Source of the DNA: Hyphomicrobium sp. NDB2Meth4
Lineage (GTDB): Bacteria > Pseudomonadota > Alphaproteobacteria > Rhizobiales > Hyphomicrobiaceae
Length of the DNA: 64,000 nt
Assembly (NCBI RefSeq): GCF_900117445.1
Contig: NZ_FPEJ01000013.1
Location: 901,270 to 965,269, forward strand
Direction: 5' to 3'
Shown: one piece after another, positions 18,823 through 26,785 of the stretch
How the letters are laid out: every line of letters begins with the position of its first letter
How positions within the stretch are numbered: position 1 is the stretch's first letter
Notes under the pieces: generated by a model
The model's database searches: none
Told to the model about the DNA's origin: nothing
The model's input: the letters and a program-made list of their open reading frames with translations, nothing else
Made by a program: the position numbers and the translations under genes

Positions 18823-20460
18823 TCACGATTCCAGAAGGTCCTGAACGCGGCGCATGAAGACGCCGTGATAGGCATCGTGGATGCTCGTGTAGACCTTCTC
18901 TTCGACCACGCGCGGGGCGACGCCACGGTGGCCGGACAATGCGACGATGCGGTACGACTTGAACGGCTCAATGACGGTGATCGCGTACTTGTCGACTTGC
19001 GGCTGTCTGCGGAAATAGATCAGCAGACGCTCCAACGCTTCGCTGTGCTGTCCGAGCGGACTTCTGCGATGCTCTTCGATGACCTCGTCTGTCACGAGCG
19101 TCTTCAGGTAGTCGCGCGTCAGCTTGTCGAAGCGGCGCAGATAGAGTTCGTCCTTGTCTTCGGTTTCGGTGGCTTCTTCGGGCAGCATCTCTCCGCCTTT
19201 CTCCGCTCGTGCTGATCTGTGCTCGCTCTTCTTCTTGTCGCGCCAGGTACGGAACTGTTCCTTGATGCCGAAGAGACCTCGGCGCAGGAACAGCACGACG
19301 AAGAGCATGATGAGGCCGATGATGACGAGGCGCAGGGCCCCGAGGTCGATGAGAACCTTGTCGAAGAAGACGACGATCAAGGTTCCGAGCACGGCACCTT
19401 CGGCGCGCCCCAATCCGCCGATGACGAGCATCGCCAAGCCAAGCAGCACCGTGTCGAACGAGAACAGCGATGGCGAGGCGCCGCGGAAGTAGGATGCGTA
19501 GTAGCCGCCGATGGCACCCAGCGCGATCGAGGTGATGATGAACACGTGGATGCGCGCCTTGCGGTAATCGACGCCAGCCGCCTCCGCGAAGGCCTCGCGC
19601 TTTTCCGGCGCCATGCGCAGGATACGGCCCAGCCTGCGCCCGTTCACCAAGCGGAACAGCAGCAGCGCGGCCAGCAGAACGACGAAGCTGCCATAGTAGC
19701 CGATGATCAGCTGCGTCGACTGCGAGGCCGACTGTGGGATGAAGCTGTCTGCGCCGTAGAGGCCTCCGGTAGCAGACCCGAACGTCTTCGATTGGATGAC
19801 GTAGACACGGCACAGTTCATTGAGACCGAGCGTCAGCAGCGCGTAATAGAAGCCGTCGAGGCGTATTGCCGGCAAGGCGATGATCACGCCCATGACGAGG
19901 CCAAGCGCCGCGCCCGAGAGCGGCATCGTCCACCATGGCCAGCCCCAGAAGACTGACGTGCCCGCCGCGGCGTATGCGGCCGCACCGACCACAGCCATCG
20001 TTGCCAGCGAAAAGATGCCCGCCGTGCCGATGACAAGTGTCCAGCAAAGGTTGATCGCCGAATAGATGAGGAAGATCGTCGCCGCGCCGAGTAGCGTGTT
20101 GGCGACTTCGCCCGGCGTCAGCATCGGCAGCACAGCCAATGCCATCAACGCCATCATCCACCAGATCGGACGCTTATCGACGATCGTCTTCTCGACCCGC
20201 TGAGTCTTCGGGTTGTACTCAGAACGAATGTCGAGCACGCGCCGACGCGTCGGCCAGTAGCGAAGCCGCGACCAGAGCTTTGCGCCGTGCCCACCCCACT
20301 TGTGATAGTAGCGCAGGCGTCCGACTTTATAGAGCTTGGCGTGCGAGGTGCGCTTCTTGCGCCATATCTCTGTCGGGTCGGTCCAATCCGGGGTCGGTGC
20401 TTCAGGGTTGGCTTTGGCCGCATGCCAGACTTGGTGCGGATTCTTCCAGATCGTTGTCAT
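18823..20460 (-). CDS. LivM-type ABC permease fused to a DMFase small (alpha) subunit domain
   Basis: This 545-residue protein has three parts. Residues 1-98 are a charged cytoplasmic extension unusual for LivM. Residues about 99-398 are a LivM permease core with multiple membrane segments, the loop GLNELCRVYVIQSKTFGSATGG and the usual LivM end RRGLFG. Residues about 425-545 are a soluble domain whose pattern (EEHRRSPLG, YFRRQP, YRIVAL, AYHGVFMRRVQD) matches my knowledge of the DMFase small subunit, normally a separate protein of about 130 residues. A charged linker joins the last two parts. It overlaps the livH stop by ATGA and is followed after 30 bp by the DMFase large subunit. No frameshift or stop separates permease and enzyme domain. 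Confidence 0.82.
   Translation of the reverse strand: MTTIWKNPHQVWHAAKANPEAPTPDWTDPTEIWRKKRTSHAKLYKVGRLRYYHKWGGHGAKLWSRLRYWPTRRRVLDIRSEYNPKTQRVEKTIVDKRPIWWMMALMALAVLPMLTPGEVANTLLGAATIFLIYSAINLCWTLVIGTAGIFSLATMAVVGAAAYAAAGTSVFWGWPWWTMPLSGAALGLVMGVIIALPAIRLDGFYYALLTLGLNELCRVYVIQSKTFGSATGGLYGADSFIPQSASQSTQLIIGYYGSFVVLLAALLLFRLVNGRRLGRILRMAPEKREAFAEAAGVDYRKARIHVFIITSIALGAIGGYYASYFRGASPSLFSFDTVLLGLAMLVIGGLGRAEGAVLGTLIVVFFDKVLIDLGALRLVIIGLIMLFVVLFLRRGLFGIKEQFRTWRDKKKSEHRSARAEKGGEMLPEEATETEDKDELYLRRFDKLTRDYLKTLVTDEVIEEHRRSPLGQHSEALERLLIYFRRQPQVDKYAITVIEPFKSYRIVALSGHRGVAPRVVEEKVYTSIHDAYHGVFMRRVQDLLES
19186..19200 (-). promoter_or_regulatory. Candidate internal ribosome binding site and start inside the fusion gene
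   Basis: On the minus strand AAAGGCGGAGAG directly precedes an in-frame ATG (19188-19186), codon 425 of the fusion gene, exactly at the boundary of the DMFase-small-like domain. Initiation here would give a free 121-residue protein close to the usual small-subunit size. Whether it is used is unknown. Confidence 0.5.
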
Positions 20461-21368
20461 GCTTCGCGGGCCCTATCCAGGATGCCCGCGATGCCGCGCG
20501 GCCGTACGAGAATGATCGCGATGATCAGCAGGAACTGTGTGATGAGGACGTATTGCCCGCCGAGAAACGACGCCGTGAGCGCCTCGTTGAAGCCGAGGAT
20601 CACCGCGGCGATCACCGCGCCCTGTACGCTGCCAAGCCCGCCACAGAGAGCCACGCTAAGCCCTTTGATGAGCGGCGTCAGGCCCGCGAACGGACTGACG
20701 AAGTAAGTCTGCGACAGGAGAACGGAGGCGAGACCTGCAAGGCCACCGGTGAGCGCCATCACATAGAACCCGGTGCGCCGTACACCGATGCCGACTAGAG
20801 ATGCTGCATGCGGGTTCATCATCATGGCCCGGATTTCGAGCCCGCGCCGGCTATGGGTCATCCAACGCAAAGTCAGCGTCAGCAGAACGATCGACGCCAT
20901 GATCGATCCGCCCTTATCCGCCGTAATGACGATGTCGCCGAATGAAACCTTCCAATCACCGAACAACGTGGGAAGCGGCTTCGCGCGCGGCCCGAACATA
21001 TAGAGCAGCACCTGAGTGCCGATCAGACTGATGGCCAGCGTTGCAATAAGACCGCGGACGGTGAACTCGGGCTTGTCGTGGATCGGGATAAACGCGAGCG
21101 CGCAGACCATCACACCCACGAGCGCCCCCGTGACGATGCCTGCCGCAATGACGATGGCGCCTAGCAGCAGCGGGTAATCGGCAACAAGCGGAAGGTCCTG
21201 CGCCAGGCGCCCCACGTACCAGGCACCGAAGCCCGCCGCCGAGAAGGTGAAGCCGTACGCCATGTTGACGAGCCCAAGGCTCGACCACGTGATCGAGATG
21301 CCGATCGCCAGCGTCCCGTATATGCACGCCAATGTGATGGCCGTTATGAAGATGAAGCCGAAATCCAT
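20457..21368 (-). CDS. livH: LivH-type ABC transporter permease
   Basis: A 303-residue inner-membrane permease of the branched-chain amino acid/amide/urea (HAAT) ABC family. Several hydrophobic segments and the family loop RRGLEIRAMMMNPHAASLVGIGVRR (the contact to the ATPase) are visible, as is the glycine-rich GLSVALCGGLGSVQGAVIAA region. It overlaps the livM-fusion start by four bases and follows livF by three bases, so it is part of one operon with the binding protein, two ATPases and DMFase genes. The linkage implies a formamide-type substrate and not leucine, which is an inference. Confidence 0.88.
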   Translation of the reverse strand: MDFGFIFITAITLACIYGTLAIGISITWSSLGLVNMAYGFTFSAAGFGAWYVGRLAQDLPLVADYPLLLGAIVIAAGIVTGALVGVMVCALAFIPIHDKPEFTVRGLIATLAISLIGTQVLLYMFGPRAKPLPTLFGDWKVSFGDIVITADKGGSIMASIVLLTLTLRWMTHSRRGLEIRAMMMNPHAASLVGIGVRRTGFYVMALTGGLAGLASVLLSQTYFVSPFAGLTPLIKGLSVALCGGLGSVQGAVIAAVILGFNEALTASFLGGQYVLITQFLLIIAIILVRPRGIAGILDRAREA

Positions 21369-21371
21369 AAT

Positions 21372-22118
21372 TTATGCCTCGCGCCTGTTGTGCTGGGCGA
21401 GGGAGGCTGAGGCCTCGCCTTTGAGTTTTCCGACGTGCATTCCGATGATCCTGTCGACTCGCCCTTCCAGCAGGGCGACGTTCTGCTCGGCGATCACCAT
21501 CGCGGAGCTGCCCAGCTCGATTGCGAACAGCGCCTCCATGACGCTCTTGCCGATTTTGGGCGCGAGCCCCAGTGATGGCTCATCGACCAGAAACAGCGAT
21601 GCGTCCGCCATCAGCCCGCGTCCGAGCGACACCATGCGCCGCTCGCCGCCAGACAATCGTCCGACAGGCGTCTGCATCAGCTTGCGCAGTGGCGGAAACA
21701 CCTGCAGCACACCTTCCTTGCGGGTGGCCCGTTCGCGCCATGCCTTGGGCGTGAAAGCACCACTGTCGAGATGTTCCTCGACGGTGAGGCCGTGAAAGAT
21801 CTCATCGCCTTGGGGCATGAGGGCCAACCCGCGCCGCACCACCTTGTGCGTATGCCGCCCGGGCCCTTGGCTGCGTGTGCCGCCGACCTCGTGGCCGCTC
21901 AGCTTGATCGAGCCGCGTTGCCAGCCGGTCAGGCCGGCAATTGCCAGGAACAGCGTCGATTTGCCGTGGCCGTTGAGACCGACAATCCCGACGCGCTCAC
22001 CGGGATGAATGATGAGATCCAGATCGTGAATGACACGCATCGGGCCATAACCGGCCGATAGGCCATTCACGCTCAGGATCGGCTCGCCGCGCGCCACCTG
22101 CTCCTGCGAAACCGTCAT
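21372..22118 (-). CDS. livF: LivF-type ABC transporter ATPase
   Basis: A 248-residue ATPase with canonical motifs: Walker A GLNGHGKSTL, signature LSGGERRMVSLGRGL, Walker B LFLVDEPSLGL and the switch region IAEQN. It energises the HAAT-type importer encoded around it. The start overlaps the livG stop by ATGA. Its intact signature motif contrasts with the altered one in the partner ATPase, so the pair probably has one consensus and one degenerate nucleotide site. Confidence 0.88.
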   Translation of the reverse strand: MTVSQEQVARGEPILSVNGLSAGYGPMRVIHDLDLIIHPGERVGIVGLNGHGKSTLFLAIAGLTGWQRGSIKLSGHEVGGTRSQGPGRHTHKVVRRGLALMPQGDEIFHGLTVEEHLDSGAFTPKAWRERATRKEGVLQVFPPLRKLMQTPVGRLSGGERRMVSLGRGLMADASLFLVDEPSLGLAPKIGKSVMEALFAIELGSSAMVIAEQNVALLEGRVDRIIGMHVGKLKGEASASLAQHNRREA

Positions 22119-22858
22119 GCCGCGTGCTCCTCTGAATGATTATCGAAGTAAGCGGCATGCACGCGCGGATCGTTGAGGATGTCGCTGAGGCCGCCTTCTG
22201 CGATCTGCTCGCCGGCATCCATGACCATCACGCGGTCGGCGATCGTATCGAGTAGCTCGATGCGATGTTCGACGATGATGATCGCGATGTTCATCTCCTT
22301 GGAGACGAGACGGATGAGATGGTCGATCTCATCGATCTCCGAGTTGATGAGACCCGCGGCGGGTTCATCGAGCAGCAGTAGTGTGGGCCGTCGCATCAAC
22401 AGAACAGACAGAAGCAGCTTGCGGCGGTTCATCGTTTCGAGACGGCTTGCAGGCATGTCCTCGTCGACACGCAAATCGACGAGTTCCATGCCCCATTCCG
22501 CATCGTGCCGTGTGAGCATCGGCCGGAAGGCCTGGCGCGAGGCCTTGAGGACCTCTCCGACAGTCAGGTCTTCCGGGACGACTGGCGTCTGATAGGTCCG
22601 CCCGATCCCGAGCCGAGCCCGCTCAAACAGGCGCAGGTTGGTGATATCCTGCCCCTTGAACGTCACGCGGCCACTCTTGGGCCGATGGCGACCGGAAAGC
22701 ACCTCGAACAGACTGGTCTTCCCGGCGCCGTTTGGGCCGATGACGCCGAGCACCTGGCCGGGCTCAATGGACAGCGAGATCCCCTTGAGGATCTCGCGGC
22801 CGCCCAGATCCAGCCGAATGTCTTCGGCCGTAAAAAGCGGAACGTTTGCCATCACCAC
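22115..22858 (-). CDS. livG: LivG-type ABC transporter ATPase with a degenerate signature motif
   Basis: A 247-residue ATPase, normal LivG length. Walker A is GPNGAGKTSLFE, Walker B is LLLLDEPAAGL and the switch histidine lies in IIVEHRIELL. Where LivG proteins carry an LSGGQ-like signature this sequence reads RLETMNRRKLLLSVLL, with no serine-glycine-glycine. The Asp after Walker B is also preceded by the usual glutamate, so catalysis at its own Walker site with LivF's signature remains possible. It follows the binding-protein gene by 3 bp and overlaps livF. Confidence 0.85.
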   Translation of the reverse strand: MVMANVPLFTAEDIRLDLGGREILKGISLSIEPGQVLGVIGPNGAGKTSLFEVLSGRHRPKSGRVTFKGQDITNLRLFERARLGIGRTYQTPVVPEDLTVGEVLKASRQAFRPMLTRHDAEWGMELVDLRVDEDMPASRLETMNRRKLLLSVLLMRRPTLLLLDEPAAGLINSEIDEIDHLIRLVSKEMNIAIIIVEHRIELLDTIADRVMVMDAGEQIAEGGLSDILNDPRVHAAYFDNHSEEHAA

Positions 22859-22861
22859 GCC

Positions 22862-24145
22862 TCACATCCACGGCGCGGCGCGCAACGTTTCCTGCTTCAG
22901 AGTTTCGGGGAAGATGATCTTGTGCTCCCCGTCCTGGACCTGGAAATAAAGATGGGCCATGCCCTTCTCGATATCCTGCGTTCCGACCGGGTAGTGCACC
23001 GCTTCCTGACGCGGGTTGTTCATGTAGGACCAGCCAGCGACGCCGCGGAACGGCGTTACACGGAGATAGTCGCACACGCCCTTGAAGTTCATCGGATCAC
23101 CGACATGCTCCCACGCCTGTTTCATCATGTAGGCGATGTCGTAACCCGATGCGGTGTGCGCGAGACCAACCGGCGTCCCGGGGAAGCGCTTGGTGTAGGC
23201 GTTGCGGAACTTCATGCCCTTCTCATCGGCATAGACGCCGAGGACGGTGCCCCACACGAAGCCTTCAGCTGATTTACCGGCAAGCTCGAGGAACTCGGGC
23301 TGCGAGGGACCGTACTGCAGGTAGACCAGCGCACCTTTGAGCGGATTGGCCTGGAACTGCTTGACGAAGGAAGCGTACTCGGACGCCACCCAGTGGTCGA
23401 CCATGACAGTGCCTGCACCGACCTTGCGGATCTGCTCGATCACGGGCGCCCAGTCCTGCACGGGGTACTGGATGTCCGTCACTGCAGCCAGCTCGAACTC
23501 ACTGTTCTTGAGAGCCTCCTGCGCCGCTTTCGAGATAGTCTGGCAGTAGGCCACCTGCTCCTGAATGATGTGGACCTTGTTGTTGAGCGGCTTCCACGCA
23601 CCGCTGTCCTTCATCTGCTTGAGGAAGATTGGGAATGCCTGGCCGTAAAAGACTTCGGAGGGATCCATCTGGAAGATGTGGCTGTACTTCTCCGGATTGG
23701 CTGCAACCTGATCCGTAGCCGCGCGCTGCGTGTTGGCGCTGACGTATGGGCACTTGTAGGCGACGGACGCATCCATGGCCGGGATCGGCACGAACAGGAA
23801 CGCCTGCGAAATGGCGTGAACCTTCATATCGACAAGTCGGCGGATCGACGCCTGACAGCTCTCGGCCGAGAGCAGGTCGACGTCAACGTGCTTCAACTCG
23901 AGCGGACGGCCGAGAATTCCGCCGGCGGCGTTGATCTCTTCCTGGGCAAGGATGGTCGCGTTTAGATGGTCCTGGTGATCCTGGACGCCCGCGGCGGCCG
24001 TTTCCGAGATCGGCAAGCCGAGGACAATGGGCTCACCAGATGGTGCAGCACTGGCACCACGAGACATGCTGAGGATGGCCGGCGCCACAGACAACGTGCC
24101 GATACCCTTGATGACGTTGCGACGATGCATGGGTCGCTTAAGCAT
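22862..24145 (-). CDS. Tat-exported amide/urea-type ABC substrate-binding protein
   Basis: A 427-residue type-I periplasmic binding protein of the amide/urea/AmiC class and the first gene of the importer-DMFase operon. The leader MHRRNVIKGIGTLSVAPAIL with twin arginines ends near GASAAPSG. The mature part starts with IVLGLPISETAAAGVQD and contains EEINAAGGILGRPLEL, typical of the family. GGAGGGG lies just before the ATG. It is clearly paralogous to the leaderless protein encoded at 26782, sharing the NNKVHII/NNRMAIV and ALVYLQYG blocks. The ligand is inferred to be dimethylformamide or a related small amide from the neighbouring hydrolase. Confidence 0.87.
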   Translation of the reverse strand: MLKRPMHRRNVIKGIGTLSVAPAILSMSRGASAAPSGEPIVLGLPISETAAAGVQDHQDHLNATILAQEEINAAGGILGRPLELKHVDVDLLSAESCQASIRRLVDMKVHAISQAFLFVPIPAMDASVAYKCPYVSANTQRAATDQVAANPEKYSHIFQMDPSEVFYGQAFPIFLKQMKDSGAWKPLNNKVHIIQEQVAYCQTISKAAQEALKNSEFELAAVTDIQYPVQDWAPVIEQIRKVGAGTVMVDHWVASEYASFVKQFQANPLKGALVYLQYGPSQPEFLELAGKSAEGFVWGTVLGVYADEKGMKFRNAYTKRFPGTPVGLAHTASGYDIAYMMKQAWEHVGDPMNFKGVCDYLRVTPFRGVAGWSYMNNPRQEAVHYPVGTQDIEKGMAHLYFQVQDGEHKIIFPETLKQETLRAAPWM

Positions 24146-24179
24146 TCTTCCCCTCCGACGGCAGATGCACTAGACTGAT

Positions 24180-24189
24180 CGACTAGTCG
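24180..24189. repeat. Perfect 10-bp palindrome at the predicted transcription start
   Basis: CGACTAGTCG is fully self-complementary. It falls at the expected +1 region of the minus-strand promoter for the binding-protein operon and is a candidate operator. Chance occurrence of a 10-bp palindrome cannot be excluded. Confidence 0.35.
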
Positions 24190-24194
24190 TATCG

Positions 24195-24223
24195 TTTATC
24201 TCAGTGCAAATAGCCAGAGTCAA
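24195..24223 (-). promoter_or_regulatory. Sigma-70-type promoter of the importer-DMFase operon
   Basis: On the minus strand TTGACT (24223-24218) is followed after exactly 17 bases by GATAAA (24200-24195). These match the -35 and -10 consensus at 5 of 6 and 4 of 6 positions. The binding-protein ATG lies about 50 bases further on. Confidence 0.55.
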
Positions 24224-24440
24224 CACAAAGAAATGCTTAGTTTTTATGCTTATCGTGCACATTGCATGCGCATCACGCGGGGGCGCCAAACCATTCAGGC
24301 TCGATACATTCAGGCCTTGTCATTCACGCCACAACGCCACATAAGCATATCGTCTACAATCACAGCGTTTGGTGGGACCGTCCTCAACCAGAGTGCTCCC
24401 CTCGACCAGGGTACTCCGGCCTACAGCAGGAACTCGGGAT

Positions 24441-25211
24441 ATGACGATCGCCTCAGAGGTAACGCTGGCAGCAACATCCTCGGCTGCACGTTCCTTCACA
24501 CGCAGCCATATCGATGATGCCCAGGACCGCGCAAAACGGCGCATGAAAGTCCTGATCGCCGATGATCACTGGTTCGTACGCGACGCGCTGAAGACGCTGA
24601 TGCGGCGCATGCAGAAGTCGCTCGACCCGCTGGAGGCCGTGTCGTTCGAGGATGCGGTCGCCATCCTGGATGCCAACCCAGACATCGAGCTGATGCTGAT
24701 CGATCTCGTCATGCCCGGTTTTGCCGAATTTGCCGGCCTGCGCATGTTGAGGCAGCGCTACCCGCAGATCCCGATCGTCGTGGTCTCCGTGCACGAGGAG
24801 CGCGGCCACGTGATCAAGGCCATCGAACAGGGCGTGATCGGATACATTCCCAAAACCGCGCCGCCAGAGGAGATGCTGCAGGCGCTCTCGCTGGCTCTCG
24901 CTGGTCAGGTGAGCTATCCGCGCCGCATTCTCGAGAGTTCGATAAGCGCGCCCGAGCCACACGCATTCAATACGTCGGACACGCCCTCCGCAGATGACCC
25001 AGCCGCCGAACCCAGGGGCGAGCAGCCTCTGACGGCGCGCGAACAGGAAGTTCTCGCCCTGCTCGGAGAAGGCGCCTCGGTGCAGCGCATTGCTGAATCT
25101 CTGAAGCTCAGCAGGAACACCGTGCGCGTGCACGTTTCAAACATCATGCGAAAGCTTCAGCTCAGCGATCGCTCTCAGGTGATCCATTACGCGGTAAGCC
25201 GCAAACGCTAG
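24441..25211 (+). CDS. LuxR/NarL-type response regulator of the amide locus
   Basis: A receiver domain begins at MKVLIADDHWFVRD with the phosphoacceptor Asp in MLIDLVMPG. After a linker, a C-terminal LuxR helix-turn-helix reads LTAREQEVLALLGEGAS...LKLSRNTVRVHVSNIMRKL. The start is uncertain: ATG at 24441 has AGGA ten bases upstream, while ATG at 24543 begins directly at the receiver domain. The gene is divergent from the importer-DMFase operon and 5 bp upstream of a histidine kinase gene. A LuxR-family regulator of DMFase genes has been reported in Methylobacterium, which supports but does not prove that this protein controls the divergent operon. Confidence 0.85.
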   Translation: MTIASEVTLAATSSAARSFTRSHIDDAQDRAKRRMKVLIADDHWFVRDALKTLMRRMQKSLDPLEAVSFEDAVAILDANPDIELMLIDLVMPGFAEFAGLRMLRQRYPQIPIVVVSVHEERGHVIKAIEQGVIGYIPKTAPPEEMLQALSLALAGQVSYPRRILESSISAPEPHAFNTSDTPSADDPAAEPRGEQPLTAREQEVLALLGEGASVQRIAESLKLSRNTVRVHVSNIMRKLQLSDRSQVIHYAVSRKR

Positions 25212-25216
25212 CGAAT

Positions 25217-26785
25217 GTGAAATTGGGCGTAGAACGATCGTCGTCTGAAGTGCCACTGCGCAGGGTTTGGGACTCCCTGCAGAGAGTTGGCTTCGGTCTT
25301 TGCATCTTCGATGACGCGCTACGGCTCATCGCCGTCAACGACCCGTTTTGCGACCTGTTCGGCGCTGCGGGCGAGCGGCTTCAATACGGCACGTCTCTTT
25401 CCCAGTTTGTGCGAGAACTCATCGCGCAAAAAGTCGTCCGCCAGGACGACGAGGAGACGTGGATCGCCGAATGCACCGATGCCCTGCGATCGGGAACCAC
25501 CTTGCAGCTCAAGCTCAGCGATGGACGCATCTGCAAGCTCGTTACGACACTGGGGCATGAAAGCGGCCTGACGCTCGTTGCCGAAGACGTCACGCGGACG
25601 CGGTATAGTGAAGAGACCCTGCGCGAAGCCAAAGAATTCGCGGAGAAGGCCAATATCATGAAGTCGCGCTTCCTGCGCGCCGCCAACCATGACCTGCGGC
25701 AGCCGCTCGCGACGATGAAGATCCTCGTCTACAACTGCATGTCGGTCGAGGACCCCGAGGCGCGCTCGCAAGCGCTGCGCTCGATGGATTTGACCGTCTC
25801 GGTCATGGAGGAGTTGCTGGGCGCGCTGCTCAACGTCGGACAGCTCGATGCGGGAGCCATCGTTCCGCGCGTTGCTTCGTTCCCCGTCGCGACACTCTTC
25901 AAGCGTCTGGGCGTGCAGTTCATCCATCAGGCGGAAGACAAAGGCCTCAACCTCACAATCGTGCCGACCAGCTGCCACATCGCAACCGATCAACTGCTGC
26001 TCGAGCGGATCCTGGCGAACTTCCTTTCGAACGCGATCCGCTACACCGACTACGGGCGCATCCTCCTCGGCTGCCGCCGCATCGACAACAAGTTACGGAT
26101 CGAGGTTTATGACACTGGACGCGGAATCGCGCCTGAGCATCATGAGCGCATTTTCGACGAGTTCTTTCGTATCAACACAGGCGGCAGCCACTCGGAACGC
26201 ACGGCGCTAGGGCTTGGACTCAACGTCGCAAAGCGCCTCAGCCAGTTGCTGGAAACTCCGATATCCCTGCGCAGCGCACCTGGGCGCGGATCAGTGTTTT
26301 CCATCACCGTCCCAATCGGTGACATCTGGCGCAGCGAAGTCGGACAGAACGACATCACGGAAGCGCTTACCGGAGAGTTCGTCGGCGTCGAGGCGCTGAT
26401 TGTCGAGGATGACTCGGTGCTGCGCGATGCGCTGTCTACGCTGCTTGATCGCTGGGGCATCATCGTTCACGCCGCGGGCAATTATGATCAGGCCCTTCAA
26501 ATGGCCGCGGAGAAGCGGCCCGATCTCGTCATTTCCGATTTCCAGTTGCCCGGCGGATCAAACGGGCTCGACGTCTGCCGCTCGGTCCAAACGGCTCTGG
26601 GCGAAGAGATCCCGTGCATCATCGTCACCGCCGACACCGATGAGCGCCGGCTCGCGGAAATCAGCGCTGCGGGTCTCCCTCTTCTTATCAAGCCCATCGC
26701 GCCCGCGCGGCTGCGAGTCCTCATGCACCACGTGCTGTTCGAGGAGAACGATACATCGTCAGACTTTCAATCGGAGGCGGGATGA
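25217..26785 (+). CDS. Soluble PAS-containing hybrid histidine kinase
   Basis: A 522-residue kinase without membrane segments. An N-terminal PAS-like domain (residues about 15-130), a histidine kinase core with His158 in AANHDLRQPLATMK, an ATPase domain (NFLSNAIRYT, DTGRGIAPEHHERIF, GLGLNVAKRL) and a C-terminal receiver with Asp441 in LVISDFQLPGG are visible. It starts with GTG 5 bp after the response regulator and overlaps the next gene by ATGA. The absence of any sensor domain outside the membrane means the stimulus is cytoplasmic. The adjacent leaderless binding protein is the obvious candidate input, which is inference. Confidence 0.87.
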   Translation: MKLGVERSSSEVPLRRVWDSLQRVGFGLCIFDDALRLIAVNDPFCDLFGAAGERLQYGTSLSQFVRELIAQKVVRQDDEETWIAECTDALRSGTTLQLKLSDGRICKLVTTLGHESGLTLVAEDVTRTRYSEETLREAKEFAEKANIMKSRFLRAANHDLRQPLATMKILVYNCMSVEDPEARSQALRSMDLTVSVMEELLGALLNVGQLDAGAIVPRVASFPVATLFKRLGVQFIHQAEDKGLNLTIVPTSCHIATDQLLLERILANFLSNAIRYTDYGRILLGCRRIDNKLRIEVYDTGRGIAPEHHERIFDEFFRINTGGSHSERTALGLGLNVAKRLSQLLETPISLRSAPGRGSVFSITVPIGDIWRSEVGQNDITEALTGEFVGVEALIVEDDSVLRDALSTLLDRWGIIVHAAGNYDQALQMAAEKRPDLVISDFQLPGGSNGLDVCRSVQTALGEEIPCIIVTADTDERRLAEISAAGLPLLIKPIAPARLRVLMHHVLFEENDTSSDFQSEAG

